Source of the DNA: an uncultured Micavibrio sp.
GTDB lineage: Bacteria > Pseudomonadota > Alphaproteobacteria > Micavibrionales > UBA1664
DNA length: 19,068 nucleotides
NCBI GenBank assembly: GCA_937896295.1
Contig: CALBME010000089.1
Coordinates: 1-19,068 of the forward strand
Reading direction: 5' to 3'
Shown here: positions 7,218 through 14,010 of the stretch, piece after piece
How the letters are laid out: each line of letters starts with the position of its first letter
How positions within the stretch are numbered: the first letter of the stretch is position 1
Translations under genes and position numbers: made by a program
Notes under the pieces: generated by a model
Database searches by the model: none
Told to the model about the DNA's origin: nothing
What the model saw: only the letters and a program-made list of their open reading frames with translations

Positions 7218-8110
7218 GCTGTCCCCTTTTTCTGCATCAGCTGATAGGCCAGCAGGCTGCCGACCACCAACGCGATACCGGCATATTGTGTGACGCCAAG
7301 AATCTCATGAATAAGGACGGCCGATAAAATTGCGCCGAATACAGGCTCCAGCTTGATGAAAAAGGCGAATTTGAACGGCCCCAGAAGTGCAATACCGTAC
7401 AGCGCCGCAAAACCGCCCAGTGCCAGCGACGCCGAAGACAACGTTGCCCACCCCCACCCCATATCGGTATGCGGCAACAAAACCGGACCGAAAAACGGAA
7501 GGATGCAGGAAAAGGCAAAGGCACAGATAAACGTCTCCGCACCCACGACCGCCGGGTTCAGCGTTTTAAACGCCGCGCCGAATTTATAGATGCGTGCCGC
7601 GACCACAACGGCGGATACGAATGCAATGGCAGCCCCCTTGATGCTGGTCAGGCCGTCGGTATGAAAAACATTCATCACCATCGCGACGCCGGCAAAGGCG
7701 GCGATGACCGTACCTAAGGTGGACATGCTGTAGGGTTCTTCCCCGCGTATCACCATGTAAAGGTACAGCATGGTCGCGTAGGAGAACATGATGGTCACGA
7801 CCACCGGTCCGGGCAGGTAGGTCATCGCCCACAGGATGCAGCCGATAGACATGAACTGATACGCGCCGTTGATGACGCCCGCCTTGATATGTTCGCGGCT
7901 TGAGAACAGTTTCTTCTGTGTGGCAAGGCAATATACGACCAGTACAAGCGCCCGCGCGAACAGCGACAGCATCGTGAGGAAAATGGCGTTTCCGCCTTCC
8001 GCATACAGGCCGCGCGTAGCCGCCGGATAGAACCCGTAAATGACCGCCGCACCTACGGTAACCAGAATTCCCGCAAGCTCGTGCCTCGGCAAGGCGGCTG
8101 GCGCGTTCAT
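7214..8110 (-). CDS. EamA/DMT superfamily transporter
   Basis: This 298-residue protein is almost entirely hydrophobic, with about ten membrane segments arranged as two repeats of five, the EamA signature. Examples are the segment beginning LAGILVTVGAAVIYGFY in the first half and the segments FAFFIKLEPVFGAILSAVL and AGIALVVGSLLAYQL in the second. The Glu in FIKLEPVFGAILSAVL at the end of the second repeat is the typical conserved position. It ends in a basic, cytosolic tail (MQKKGTA). Start and stop overlap the flanking glycosyltransferase genes by 4 bases on each side. DMT members export metabolites, and the ArnE/ArnF branch flips lipid-linked sugars. The placement between two glycosyltransferases suggests a glycan- or lipid-carrier-related substrate, but this is inference. 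Confidence 0.88.
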   Translation of the reverse strand: MNAPAALPRHELAGILVTVGAAVIYGFYPAATRGLYAEGGNAIFLTMLSLFARALVLVVYCLATQKKLFSSREHIKAGVINGAYQFMSIGCILWAMTYLPGPVVVTIMFSYATMLYLYMVIRGEEPYSMSTLGTVIAAFAGVAMVMNVFHTDGLTSIKGAAIAFVSAVVVAARIYKFGAAFKTLNPAVVGAETFICAFAFSCILPFFGPVLLPHTDMGWGWATLSSASLALGGFAALYGIALLGPFKFAFFIKLEPVFGAILSAVLIHEILGVTQYAGIALVVGSLLAYQLMQKKGTA

Positions 8111-9270
8111 CGCCCGTATTTTTCTGCCAGAAGCTCGGCGTAGACCGACAGCGTGTCGTCACACATTTTTTCGCGGGTAAAATTCATAGCGACATGGTTC
8201 ATCGATTTTGTCGCCAGCACGGCGCGCTGCTGCGGCGTCAGCGCCAGCGCCTGGCGCAGCGCCTCGGCCATGGCGCCGGAATCACCCGGCGGAATCAGCC
8301 AGCCGGTTTCACCGCGCACGATGGTTTCCTGTGCGCCCCCATGGTCGGTCGCAATGATCGGGCGGCCCATGGCCTGCGCCTCCACCGGGATGCGTCCGAA
8401 ACCTTCCGGATCGGTCGAGGCCGAGACAATGACCGTGGAAATCATGTAAGCCGCCGGCATGTCATTGCAGTGATCGATGATGCGCACCTGACCGGTCAGG
8501 TTCAGCCGTTCGATCTGCGCCTCAAGTTCGGCACGGTATTCGGTACGGCCCTGATCCGACCCCAGCAGGACGCAGAAAACATCCGGGCGCTGTAATCGTG
8601 CCATCGCCTCAAGCAACACGTGGTGCCCCTTCCACCGCGTGATACGCCCCGGCAGCAGGATGATCTGCGCGCCGTCTTCGATGCGCCAGTCACGCAGAAG
8701 CGTGGCCATGCGCTGCATGCCCACCATGGTCGGATGGAACCGGTCCAGCGCGATGCCGCGGTGAATCAGGCGCAGGCGCTTGGGATCGACGTTGAAATTC
8801 TCGGTGACGTAACGCCCGACGTGATTGGAAATCACGATCACGCGTTCGCCCTTGGTCATGATGCTGTTATAGGCGTTCTTGAACGACCCGCCCTGATTGT
8901 ACGGCGCATGCACCGTGGTCATGAAATGGGCATTCGTGCCCTTGCATGCGTAATAGGCGCTCCATGCCGGGGCGCGGCTGCGCACATGCACGATGTCGAC
9001 GTTCCACGCGGTTATCAGGCGTTTGATGCGCCCGATATTGCAGTACATTTCCCACGGGTTTTTGGAATGCACCGGCATCGGGATGAATTCCGCCTTGGCG
9101 CGGATGATCTCGCCCACGCGCGGACCGCCGGCGGACACCACCAGCGCCCTTGCCCCCGCCTGGACCAGCGCCTGCGCGACGTCGATGCAACCCTGTTCCG
9201 CCCCGCCGGGGCCAAGTTCAGGGATGATTTGCATGACGACGGGCGTCTTTTGTGTTTTGAGATCGAGCAT
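8107..9270 (-). CDS. Glycosyltransferase family 4 (GT-B)
   Basis: This 387-residue protein starts at the ATG at 9270. The longer in-frame reading up to 9795 runs antisense through the neighbouring hydrolase gene and is rejected. The N-terminal acceptor half begins PVVMQIIPELGPGGAEQGC, the Gly-rich loop typical of GT4. The C-terminal donor half has LLPGRITRWKGHHVLLEA, then EGFGRIPVEAQAMGRP with the conserved E-x7-E (in EGFGRIPVE), then ATDHGGAQE. Family members use nucleotide sugars to build LPS core, O-antigen or capsule at the cytoplasmic membrane face. A CAGGAAAC ribosome site precedes the ATG. It is the first gene of the operon with EamA and GT9 genes. Only 18 bases separate its start from the divergent hydrolase start. 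Confidence 0.92.
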   Translation of the reverse strand: MLDLKTQKTPVVMQIIPELGPGGAEQGCIDVAQALVQAGARALVVSAGGPRVGEIIRAKAEFIPMPVHSKNPWEMYCNIGRIKRLITAWNVDIVHVRSRAPAWSAYYACKGTNAHFMTTVHAPYNQGGSFKNAYNSIMTKGERVIVISNHVGRYVTENFNVDPKRLRLIHRGIALDRFHPTMVGMQRMATLLRDWRIEDGAQIILLPGRITRWKGHHVLLEAMARLQRPDVFCVLLGSDQGRTEYRAELEAQIERLNLTGQVRIIDHCNDMPAAYMISTVIVSASTDPEGFGRIPVEAQAMGRPIIATDHGGAQETIVRGETGWLIPPGDSGAMAEALRQALALTPQQRAVLATKSMNHVAMNFTREKMCDDTLSVYAELLAEKYGR

Positions 9271-9288
9271 GTTTCCTGATAGCAAATA

Positions 9289-9981
9289 ATGGATATGTCC
9301 GAAACACTTATACGTCCTGACGGCACCCCCCTTGTGTATGACCGCTTCGTTCCGGAAAAACCGGCGCATGGGGCCGGTGTTATGTTCATGCACGGCTTTC
9401 AGTCGGACCGGAACGCGACCAAGGCGCAGTTTCTGGACAGCGCCTGCCGCCGGCTGAACATCCCTTTCATCCGGTACGACGCCTATGCACACGGCGAATC
9501 GGGCGGCGCATGGCCGGACTTTACCATCGGCCATGCCGTCCATGATGCGCTGCTGGTCCTTGATGAACTGACCCACGGTCCCCAGATCGTCGTCGGTTCC
9601 TCCATGGGCGGCTGGGTGGCCTTGCGCCTGCTGGAAGAACGCCCCGAACGTATTGCGGGCATGGTCGGCATTGCGACGGCACCGGACTTTACCGCCCATC
9701 TGACGCCCAATGGCGATTACACCCGCGCCCTGATCGACGAAGGCCCCAACCAGTACGTCATGGATGAGGACTGGACCTTCACCGGCCCCGTTCATTTATT
9801 ACAGGGCAAGCTGGACACATCCGTCCCGTGGGAAACGGCGGGCCGGGTGGCGGCCAAATTCCCTGACCCCGCAAGGGTCGTGATCACACTGGTCAATGAC
9901 GGCGATCATCGCCTCAACCGGCCGGAAGACCTCGATCTGCAGGAAAAGGCAATTTTGGATGTGTTAAAACGCACTTTATAA
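9289..9981 (+). CDS. Alpha/beta hydrolase (serine esterase/thioesterase type)
   Basis: This is a 230-residue single-domain alpha/beta hydrolase without a signal peptide. The nucleophile elbow is GSSMGG with Ser105. The likely acid is Asp176 (QGKLDTSVP) and the base His207 (NDGDHRLN), in the correct order. The oxyanion region is FMHGFQSDR. The compact size and the PDGTPLVYDR N terminus resemble the ABHD10 / small acyl-ester hydrolase group, but the substrate is unknown. The start at 9289 is chosen for N-terminal fit. An ATG at 9295 is an equally possible start, and neither has a clear Shine-Dalgarno. It is divergent from the glycosyltransferase operon with an 18-base gap, so promoters must lie inside the coding sequences. 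Confidence 0.88.
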   Translation: MDMSETLIRPDGTPLVYDRFVPEKPAHGAGVMFMHGFQSDRNATKAQFLDSACRRLNIPFIRYDAYAHGESGGAWPDFTIGHAVHDALLVLDELTHGPQIVVGSSMGGWVALRLLEERPERIAGMVGIATAPDFTAHLTPNGDYTRALIDEGPNQYVMDEDWTFTGPVHLLQGKLDTSVPWETAGRVAAKFPDPARVVITLVNDGDHRLNRPEDLDLQEKAILDVLKRTL

Positions 9982-9992
9982 TGTGCATTATA
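9977..9992. promoter_or_regulatory. Palindrome, possible operator upstream of XRE gene
   Basis: TATAATG and CATTATA (7-bp arms, 2-base spacer) form a perfect inverted repeat overlapping the hydrolase stop codon, 70 bases upstream of the XRE regulator in AT-rich DNA. XRE repressors commonly bind such palindromes in their own promoter. No protein-DNA evidence can be drawn from the sequence. Confidence 0.35.
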
Positions 9993-10045
9993 CAATACAA
10001 ACTGTGTTTCTTATAAAAGAATAATGTTGATTTAGCACAACGAAC

Positions 10046-10061
10046 AGGTCCCAATGGACCT
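10046..10061 (+). promoter_or_regulatory. Perfect hairpin abutting the XRE start codon
   Basis: AGGTCC (10046-10051) and GGACCT (10056-10061) form a 6-bp perfect stem with loop CAAT, ending directly at the ATG (10062). The only AGG near the start is inside the 5' arm. The hairpin could therefore mask ribosome access, or serve as a DNA operator. Confidence 0.4.
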
Positions 10062-10715
10062 ATGATCACGACCTTCCAAATCAAAGCCGCCCGCGCCCTG
10101 CTCGACTGGACACAAGCCGACCTCGCCCGGGCATCCGGCATGCATCTCAACGTGATCAACAATATAGAACGCGGCACCACCAACCCCCGTCAGGGCACGC
10201 TGGAAAAACTTCAGGCCGCGCTGGAGGCGCAGGGCATCGCGCTCATCGCCTCGCGCGGGGTTGAACTGCGCCGCGACACGGTGACCGTCACCAAGCATGA
10301 AGGGGACAATTTCCTCCGCGCCCTGACCACCGACATGCTCGCCTGCCTGCACGCGGGGGACGAGGTGCTGTCCACCCTTGCCGACATCCGCAATTTTTCC
10401 GCCCACGACGCCGACGCGGGCAAGGACTGGCAGGCACAGAAAGACCGCGGGGGGTTTAACGAACGCCTGATCACGCGCGACATGCCGGGCTTCTACCCGC
10501 GGCATTCCGAACATTACCGCGTCGTATCGCCCGACGCGCTGGGCCCCGTCGACACGATTGTCTATGCGGACCGAGTCGCGCATATATTCTGGACCGCGCG
10601 GGAAACGGTCATCCTGAAAAATCAGGACCTGTCCACGACCCAGCGCCGCATTTTTGAAACCCTGTGGCAATCCGGTCATGAACCGGTGCGCCCCGTCCGC
10701 GCTGCCGAGGATTAA
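10062..10715 (+). CDS. XRE-family HTH regulator with unrecognised C-terminal domain
   Basis: This 217-residue protein begins with a Cro/CI-type helix-turn-helix (residues 4-60, including ARALLDWTQADLARASGM and NNIERGTTNPRQGTLEKL), a form common as small regulators in alphaproteobacteria. The remaining 150 residues form a second domain that I do not recognise. It starts GVELRRDTVTVTKHEGDNF and contains GDEVLSTLADIRNFS and YADRVAHIFWTARETVILK, and may be a ligand- or partner-sensing unit. A hairpin sits against the start codon and a palindrome lies upstream, both candidates for autoregulation. The next gene follows after 3 bases in the same direction, so the two are cotranscribed. Confidence 0.85.
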   Translation: MITTFQIKAARALLDWTQADLARASGMHLNVINNIERGTTNPRQGTLEKLQAALEAQGIALIASRGVELRRDTVTVTKHEGDNFLRALTTDMLACLHAGDEVLSTLADIRNFSAHDADAGKDWQAQKDRGGFNERLITRDMPGFYPRHSEHYRVVSPDALGPVDTIVYADRVAHIFWTARETVILKNQDLSTTQRRIFETLWQSGHEPVRPVRAAED

Positions 10716-10718
10716 GCC

Positions 10719-11246
10719 ATGCCCACACCCAAGAAACCCAAAACCACCAAAACAGAAAAAAACGAAACCCCCATGTCCGAGACAAAAACAAAAACCAACA
10801 TCCTGCCCTTTATCGTGCTGGCGGCCATTGCCGGCCTGCTGACCATGGGCCGCGTTTCGGCCACCACGCCGGAGGCGGCGGGCAAACTGTTCTGTGCCGC
10901 TGGCGGTAAGCCGTTCCTGGCCAAGCGCCTGTTCACGCCTGAACTCAAAGCCGCGTGGGACGAGGCGGAAACCAAAAACGAGGAATGGGCCAAGGCGCAC
11001 CCCGGTGAAAAACCGCCCTTTGCCGACGGCATCCCGCTGGCGGGGTTTCCAGACAAGGCCCCGAATTGCGAAGTCGTGAAACCGACGGAAAAGAATGTCG
11101 AGATTCACTACAAATTTCCTGAAGATCCGAAAAACGACTGGGCCGACCGCCTTGTCTTGAAACAGGTGGGCGACAAATTCCTGATCGACGACATCCAGCT
11201 TGCCCCGCGCGGCACGCTGCGCGGCCGCCTGAAGGCCGCCTTCTGA
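10719..11246 (+). CDS. Single-pass membrane-anchored protein, function unknown
   Basis: This 175-residue protein has a very Lys/Thr-rich cytosolic N terminus (MPTPKKPKTTKTEKNETP) and one hydrophobic segment (ILPFIVLAAIAGLLTMG, residues 28-44). A soluble domain with two Cys (LFCAAGG, PNCEVV) and the segment DRLVLKQVGDKFLIDDIQL follows; that segment resembles the end of small NTF2-like or DUF3828-like periplasmic domains. The GAGG at the end of the XRE gene lies 8 bases before the ATG at 10719. An internal ATG at 10773 (MSETKTKTN) is an alternative start. It is cotranscribed with the XRE regulator. No function is recognised. Confidence 0.7.
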   Translation: MPTPKKPKTTKTEKNETPMSETKTKTNILPFIVLAAIAGLLTMGRVSATTPEAAGKLFCAAGGKPFLAKRLFTPELKAAWDEAETKNEEWAKAHPGEKPPFADGIPLAGFPDKAPNCEVVKPTEKNVEIHYKFPEDPKNDWADRLVLKQVGDKFLIDDIQLAPRGTLRGRLKAAF

Positions 11247-11250
11247 TGAA

Positions 11251-12069
11251 TCAGGCCGCCGGTGTCAGCGTCGGCACCTGCCGGGCATAATACGTGGCCG
11301 CGCTGTTCCGCAGTGCGGCCACGTCGTTTGTGGCCAGTGTCTGCGGCGATACATCGGCAAGCCAGCTGCGGAAAAACTGGAAATTGCTGTTCAAAAGGCC
11401 GGGGCCGTAAATGCGCGACCCTTCGTTCAGGTAGTCGCGGCTCAGATTGACTTCCGGCAATTCATTCGCCGGGTCCAGCATCCAGCGACGGAACACCTCG
11501 GCCGTCATCTCGGGATGGAACTGCGTGGCGACGACATGATCGCCATAGGCATACGCCTGGTTTTCATACTGGTCGTTCGACCCCAGCAGGACCGCACCTT
11601 TCGGCAGGTCAAACGTATCGCCGTGCCATTGCGACACCAGTGTCTGCGACCGGTCGAAATAACGCAGCGGACTGCGCAAACCCGCCTCATTCATCGTGAC
11701 GGCGGTCCAGCCGATTTCCTTGCCGGCCTCACCTTTGAAAACGGGCGAGCCCAGCGCGTGGGCAATCATCTGCGACCCAAGACACACGCCCAGCAGCGGC
11801 TTGTCCGCGCCGATGCGGCGTTCGATGAATTTGATTTCCGGTGTCATCCATGGATACATCCCGGCCTCGTACACACCCATCGGTCCGCCCATCACGATCA
11901 CGACATCGGGCGTACGCGCATCCAGCGCGCTGAAATCGGTTTCCTTCGCGACAAGAATGGTGGGTTCAATGCCATGCTGGCGCAGAAACAATCCATACGA
12001 CCCGATATCGCCCGCCTGTTCGTGGACGACCATCCAGATGTTTTTACCGGCATTCAGATCAAACGACAT
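11251..12069 (-). CDS. Class I glutamine amidotransferase (GATase1-like)
   Basis: This 272-residue stand-alone GATase1 protein has a complete catalytic triad: Cys96 in LLGVCLGSQ, and His185 and Glu187 in ATQFHPEM. The oxyanion region is VMGGPMGVYE. The first 190 residues cover the domain. The C-terminal 80 residues (from about VFRRWMLDPANE) are an extension often seen in GuaA-like stand-alone amidotransferases and gamma-glutamyl hydrolase-like enzymes. Such proteins release ammonia from glutamine or cleave gamma-glutamyl amides, and the partner is unknown here. It converges on the XRE operon with only 4 bases between the two stop codons and no visible terminator. The ATG at 12069 lacks a clear Shine-Dalgarno. 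Confidence 0.9.
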   Translation of the reverse strand: MSFDLNAGKNIWMVVHEQAGDIGSYGLFLRQHGIEPTILVAKETDFSALDARTPDVVIVMGGPMGVYEAGMYPWMTPEIKFIERRIGADKPLLGVCLGSQMIAHALGSPVFKGEAGKEIGWTAVTMNEAGLRSPLRYFDRSQTLVSQWHGDTFDLPKGAVLLGSNDQYENQAYAYGDHVVATQFHPEMTAEVFRRWMLDPANELPEVNLSRDYLNEGSRIYGPGLLNSNFQFFRSWLADVSPQTLATNDVAALRNSAATYYARQVPTLTPAA

Positions 12070-12239
12070 GGGACATGGCCCGCTGGTTGCTATCCTTTAA
12101 AGCTAGCACGCACCCTCTGGCGGATTCAAATTACGGTCATATCGATTGGGAAAAGACAAAGATGGCGGTTCGATCACCACCCTCCGCCGAAAGTGGAAGG
12201 CAATAAAAATTGCACCCAGGAACACGCCTGATTTAGTCT
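12070..12239. other. Intergenic region with a degenerate module tail
   Basis: This 170-base gap contains no complete gene. Its last 30 bases repeat the junction seen between the downstream modules. One frame reads KLHPGTRLI followed by a stop (12208-12236), close to the KLHPMARLI-stop end of the second module. This suggests that another copy once preceded the array. The start of the amidotransferase leader is also here. Confidence 0.5.
12210..12237 (+). promoter_or_regulatory. Promoter-like block repeated before each module
   Basis: TTGCAC (12210-12215), a 16-base spacer and an extended -10 element TGA-TTTAGT (12229-12237) precede module 1. The same arrangement recurs at 12691-12718 (TTGTAC) and 13161-13188 (TTGCAT), always with a 16-base spacer. 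Conservation of both boxes and the spacing suggests one promoter per unit. The hexamers match the consensus only partly, so this is a candidate. Confidence 0.4.
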
Positions 12240-13187
12240 TTGCGGCTGAAACCCCCGGCAGGCACGGAGCCTATATCTAAAGAAGAATTTGCAGACGCGG
12301 CAGGTAGTACACCGCCCTCTCTACCGGAAAGCCCCCCCAAACTCTGGCCGGGGCGACCGGCTGGGCGTCCCACGCGGGAGTCCAATGAGATGTTATTGGG
12401 GTTCATTCGTGAGGTATACGGCCCATACATGGCGGGCCATAGGGACAGCTTGCGCGACTACATCTACAGGAATGACCGCAAGCTCTACTCCGCGATCACC
12501 AACTACGAGCGGCGCGCCGATCTTCCATCGGACATCGGTATGACGAAGCGGAGTGAGCGAGTACTTAGCCGTCTGCAACGGGCCGCAGCGCAGAACGGCT
12601 TTGAAGGCATGAGCCAATCGGAACGACGCTCTGTCGTCGGAAAGCTGACCCGTCCGCGCAAACAGTTTCTCAAAGAAAAAACAACCAAAATTGTACCGAC
12701 GAACACGCTTGATTTAGTCTCTCCGGTAAAACCCCCGGCAGGTACGGAGCCCATATCTAAAGAAGAATTTGCAAACGCCGCAGGTAGTACACCGCCATCT
12801 CTACCGGAAAGCCCTCCGAGACTATGGCCGGGGCGTCAGCGTGGTCGTCCAAGTGCAGAATCATACAACCTTCTGATCAGTTTTTTGGAGGAGACCTATG
12901 GAGCCTTTCTGCCCGCGAACAAGAATGTTCTCCGAGAGTATATAGGGAAGCATGATCCGAGATTGCTTCAGGCCGTCCGAAACTACGAGAGGCGCTCCGC
13001 CCTCCCAGGTCATTTAGAAATGCCCAGCGTGCATGACAAATTTGCCGCTCGAATGGCAATGGCGAAGGCTGCTGGCTATCCTGGATTTACCGAGGCGCAG
13101 ATTTCTCGCGCAGAAGCGCACCTAACAAGGGCAGCTCGCCCGACTGAGAATGACAAAAAGTTGCATCCAATGGCGCGCCTGATTTAG
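12240..13187 (+). CDS. Two-module helical repeat protein of unknown family
   Basis: This is a 315-residue ORF made of two homologous halves (residues 1-158 and 159-315). Each half has a Pro-rich N segment (KPPAGTEPISKEEF, then STPPSLPESPP, LWPGR and GRP) and a roughly 100-residue, probably all-helical domain. The domain reads FIREVYGPYMAGHRDSLRDYI...LYSAITNYERRADLP in the first half and FLEETYGAFLP...LREYI...NYERRSALP in the second. Differences in the N segments fall mainly in third codon positions, so the frame is really translated or recently was. A one-base deletion in the second junction fuses the halves. The other junctions have a TAG stop there. The TTG at 12240 follows a TAG by three bases and has no good Shine-Dalgarno. 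The ATG at 12388, with a GGGAG upstream, is an alternative start. I do not recognise the domain. Confidence 0.6.
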   Translation: MRLKPPAGTEPISKEEFADAAGSTPPSLPESPPKLWPGRPAGRPTRESNEMLLGFIREVYGPYMAGHRDSLRDYIYRNDRKLYSAITNYERRADLPSDIGMTKRSERVLSRLQRAAAQNGFEGMSQSERRSVVGKLTRPRKQFLKEKTTKIVPTNTLDLVSPVKPPAGTEPISKEEFANAAGSTPPSLPESPPRLWPGRQRGRPSAESYNLLISFLEETYGAFLPANKNVLREYIGKHDPRLLQAVRNYERRSALPGHLEMPSVHDKFAARMAMAKAAGYPGFTEAQISRAEAHLTRAARPTENDKKLHPMARLI

Positions 13188-13312
13188 TCTCTCGGGCTGA
13201 AACCCCCGGCAGGCGAAGGCAACATATATAAAGAATTATTCGGCGCGGAAGCATCACCCGAAAGTGTTGGCAGGACTCTTGCCCCCTTCCGCAGTATCCC
13301 AAGAAGTGGAAT

Positions 13313-13627
13313 TTGAATTTTCGCGGCAAGTCTGGGGCTGAGCGCGACGCTGCACTTTTGGCTTTTGTTGAGCGCGTCTACGGGCCTTATCTTCCTGCGC
13401 ACAGAGACGAAATTCGGGATCACATCTCTAAGGTCGATCCAAAACTATTCACCGCCCTCAGAAATTATGGCTTCGGGCGCTTACCGAAGCACCTAAAGAT
13501 GAACTCTCGGGACGACCGGCTGCGGGAGCGAATTAAGCGCGCCGCGACCGACTACGACAATATGGAGCCTCGCGAAAGGCGTTCGGTCCAGCGCGTAGCG
13601 CGCGCCAGAAACCAAGGACCAAAATGA
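13313..13627 (+). CDS. Third module of the array, frameshifted from its N-terminal segment
   Basis: The body domain is intact (AFVERVYGPYLPAHRDEIRDHI, DPKLFTALRNY, LPKHLKMNSRDDRL, then ERRSVQRVARARNQGPK and a stop). It is readable for 104 residues from a TTG at 13313. The preceding N segment (KPPAGEGNIYKELFGAEASPES, 13203-13270) lies in another frame and runs into a TGA. In the body frame, the upstream words CPLPQYPKKW align with PSLPESPPKLW of module 1. The shift therefore occurred near 13265-13285. Either the copy is a pseudogene or only the body is translated. The TTG has no convincing ribosome site. Confidence 0.5.
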   Translation: MNFRGKSGAERDAALLAFVERVYGPYLPAHRDEIRDHISKVDPKLFTALRNYGFGRLPKHLKMNSRDDRLRERIKRAATDYDNMEPRERRSVQRVARARNQGPK

Positions 13628-14010
13628 AAAACGATACTGACTGATCATCTTTCACATCGTCAGCTCAGCCATGGCCTTCCTCTTAAACCCTTCAAAAGTA
13701 TGGAGTTTGGGCAGGCTGGAGTACCGCAGACTGGTGCTGAAACTCCCGTTTTCGGACAGGCTGGTTTGGTCACCTGAAACAGGATTTCAAACCCCGGAAA
13801 TCACGATGCTATTCAAGATGATAGGAGCCCCGGCAGGCTCACAAATAGGAATGGCGGTGGGTGGCTGCTAGTTTTCAGGATTGGTATATGATTAACCCCT
13901 GAATTTGTCAATATTCCCGCCTTCGGCGCGTATGGTGCAGGACGAATCCTGCAGGGCATTTCCCCTGACCGTTACTGAACAAAAAATATCCACCCGCGAT
14001 ACCGACACTT
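13628..14010. other. 383-base gap with no convincing gene
   Basis: A 66-codon frame (13671-13871) is open but has no ribosome site or recognisable product. The stretch contains a perfect 7-bp hairpin with a 4-base loop (13936-13953, arms TGCAGGA/TCCTGCA) beyond the end of the minus-strand operon. It also has a 5-bp hairpin (13825-13840) whose loop carries the CCCCGGCAGG word also found in the module array. Neither has a T-run, so neither is a clear terminator. Confidence 0.4.

Larger units (their letters stand above)
12206..13627 (+). repeat. Tandem array of three diverged ~475-bp coding units
   Basis: The anchor GATTTAGTCT recurs at 12230, 12711 and 13181 (spacings 481 and 470). Around it, about 60 bases are conserved in all three copies, ending in a GAAACCCCCGGCAGG word. 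Units 1 and 2 remain nearly identical for about 125 bases, with mostly synonymous differences, and then diverge to protein-level similarity only. Each unit encodes a module with the shared words YGPY, LR(D/E)YI, DPKL and NYERR. Confidence 0.85.

Noticed and set aside
8620..9279. Plus-strand ORF of 219 codons opposite the glycosyltransferase
   Set aside because: Shadow of a confident GT4 gene, with no recognisable motifs.
9271..9795. 175-codon upstream extension of the GT4 glycosyltransferase
   Set aside because: It runs antisense through the alpha/beta hydrolase gene. GT4 homology and a ribosome site begin at 9270.
10032..11108. Minus-strand ORF of 358 codons across the XRE operon
   Set aside because: The plus strand has an HTH protein and a coupled second gene with correct ribosome sites. 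The antisense product is Gly/Arg/Phe-rich without motifs.
11515..12231. Plus-strand ORF of 238 codons opposite the amidotransferase
   Set aside because: Antisense to a gene with a complete catalytic triad.
12206..13200. Module array as a CRISPR or integron cassette array
   Set aside because: Repeat spacing of about 475 bases, coding bodies and lack of short regular repeats or attC-type core sites exclude both.
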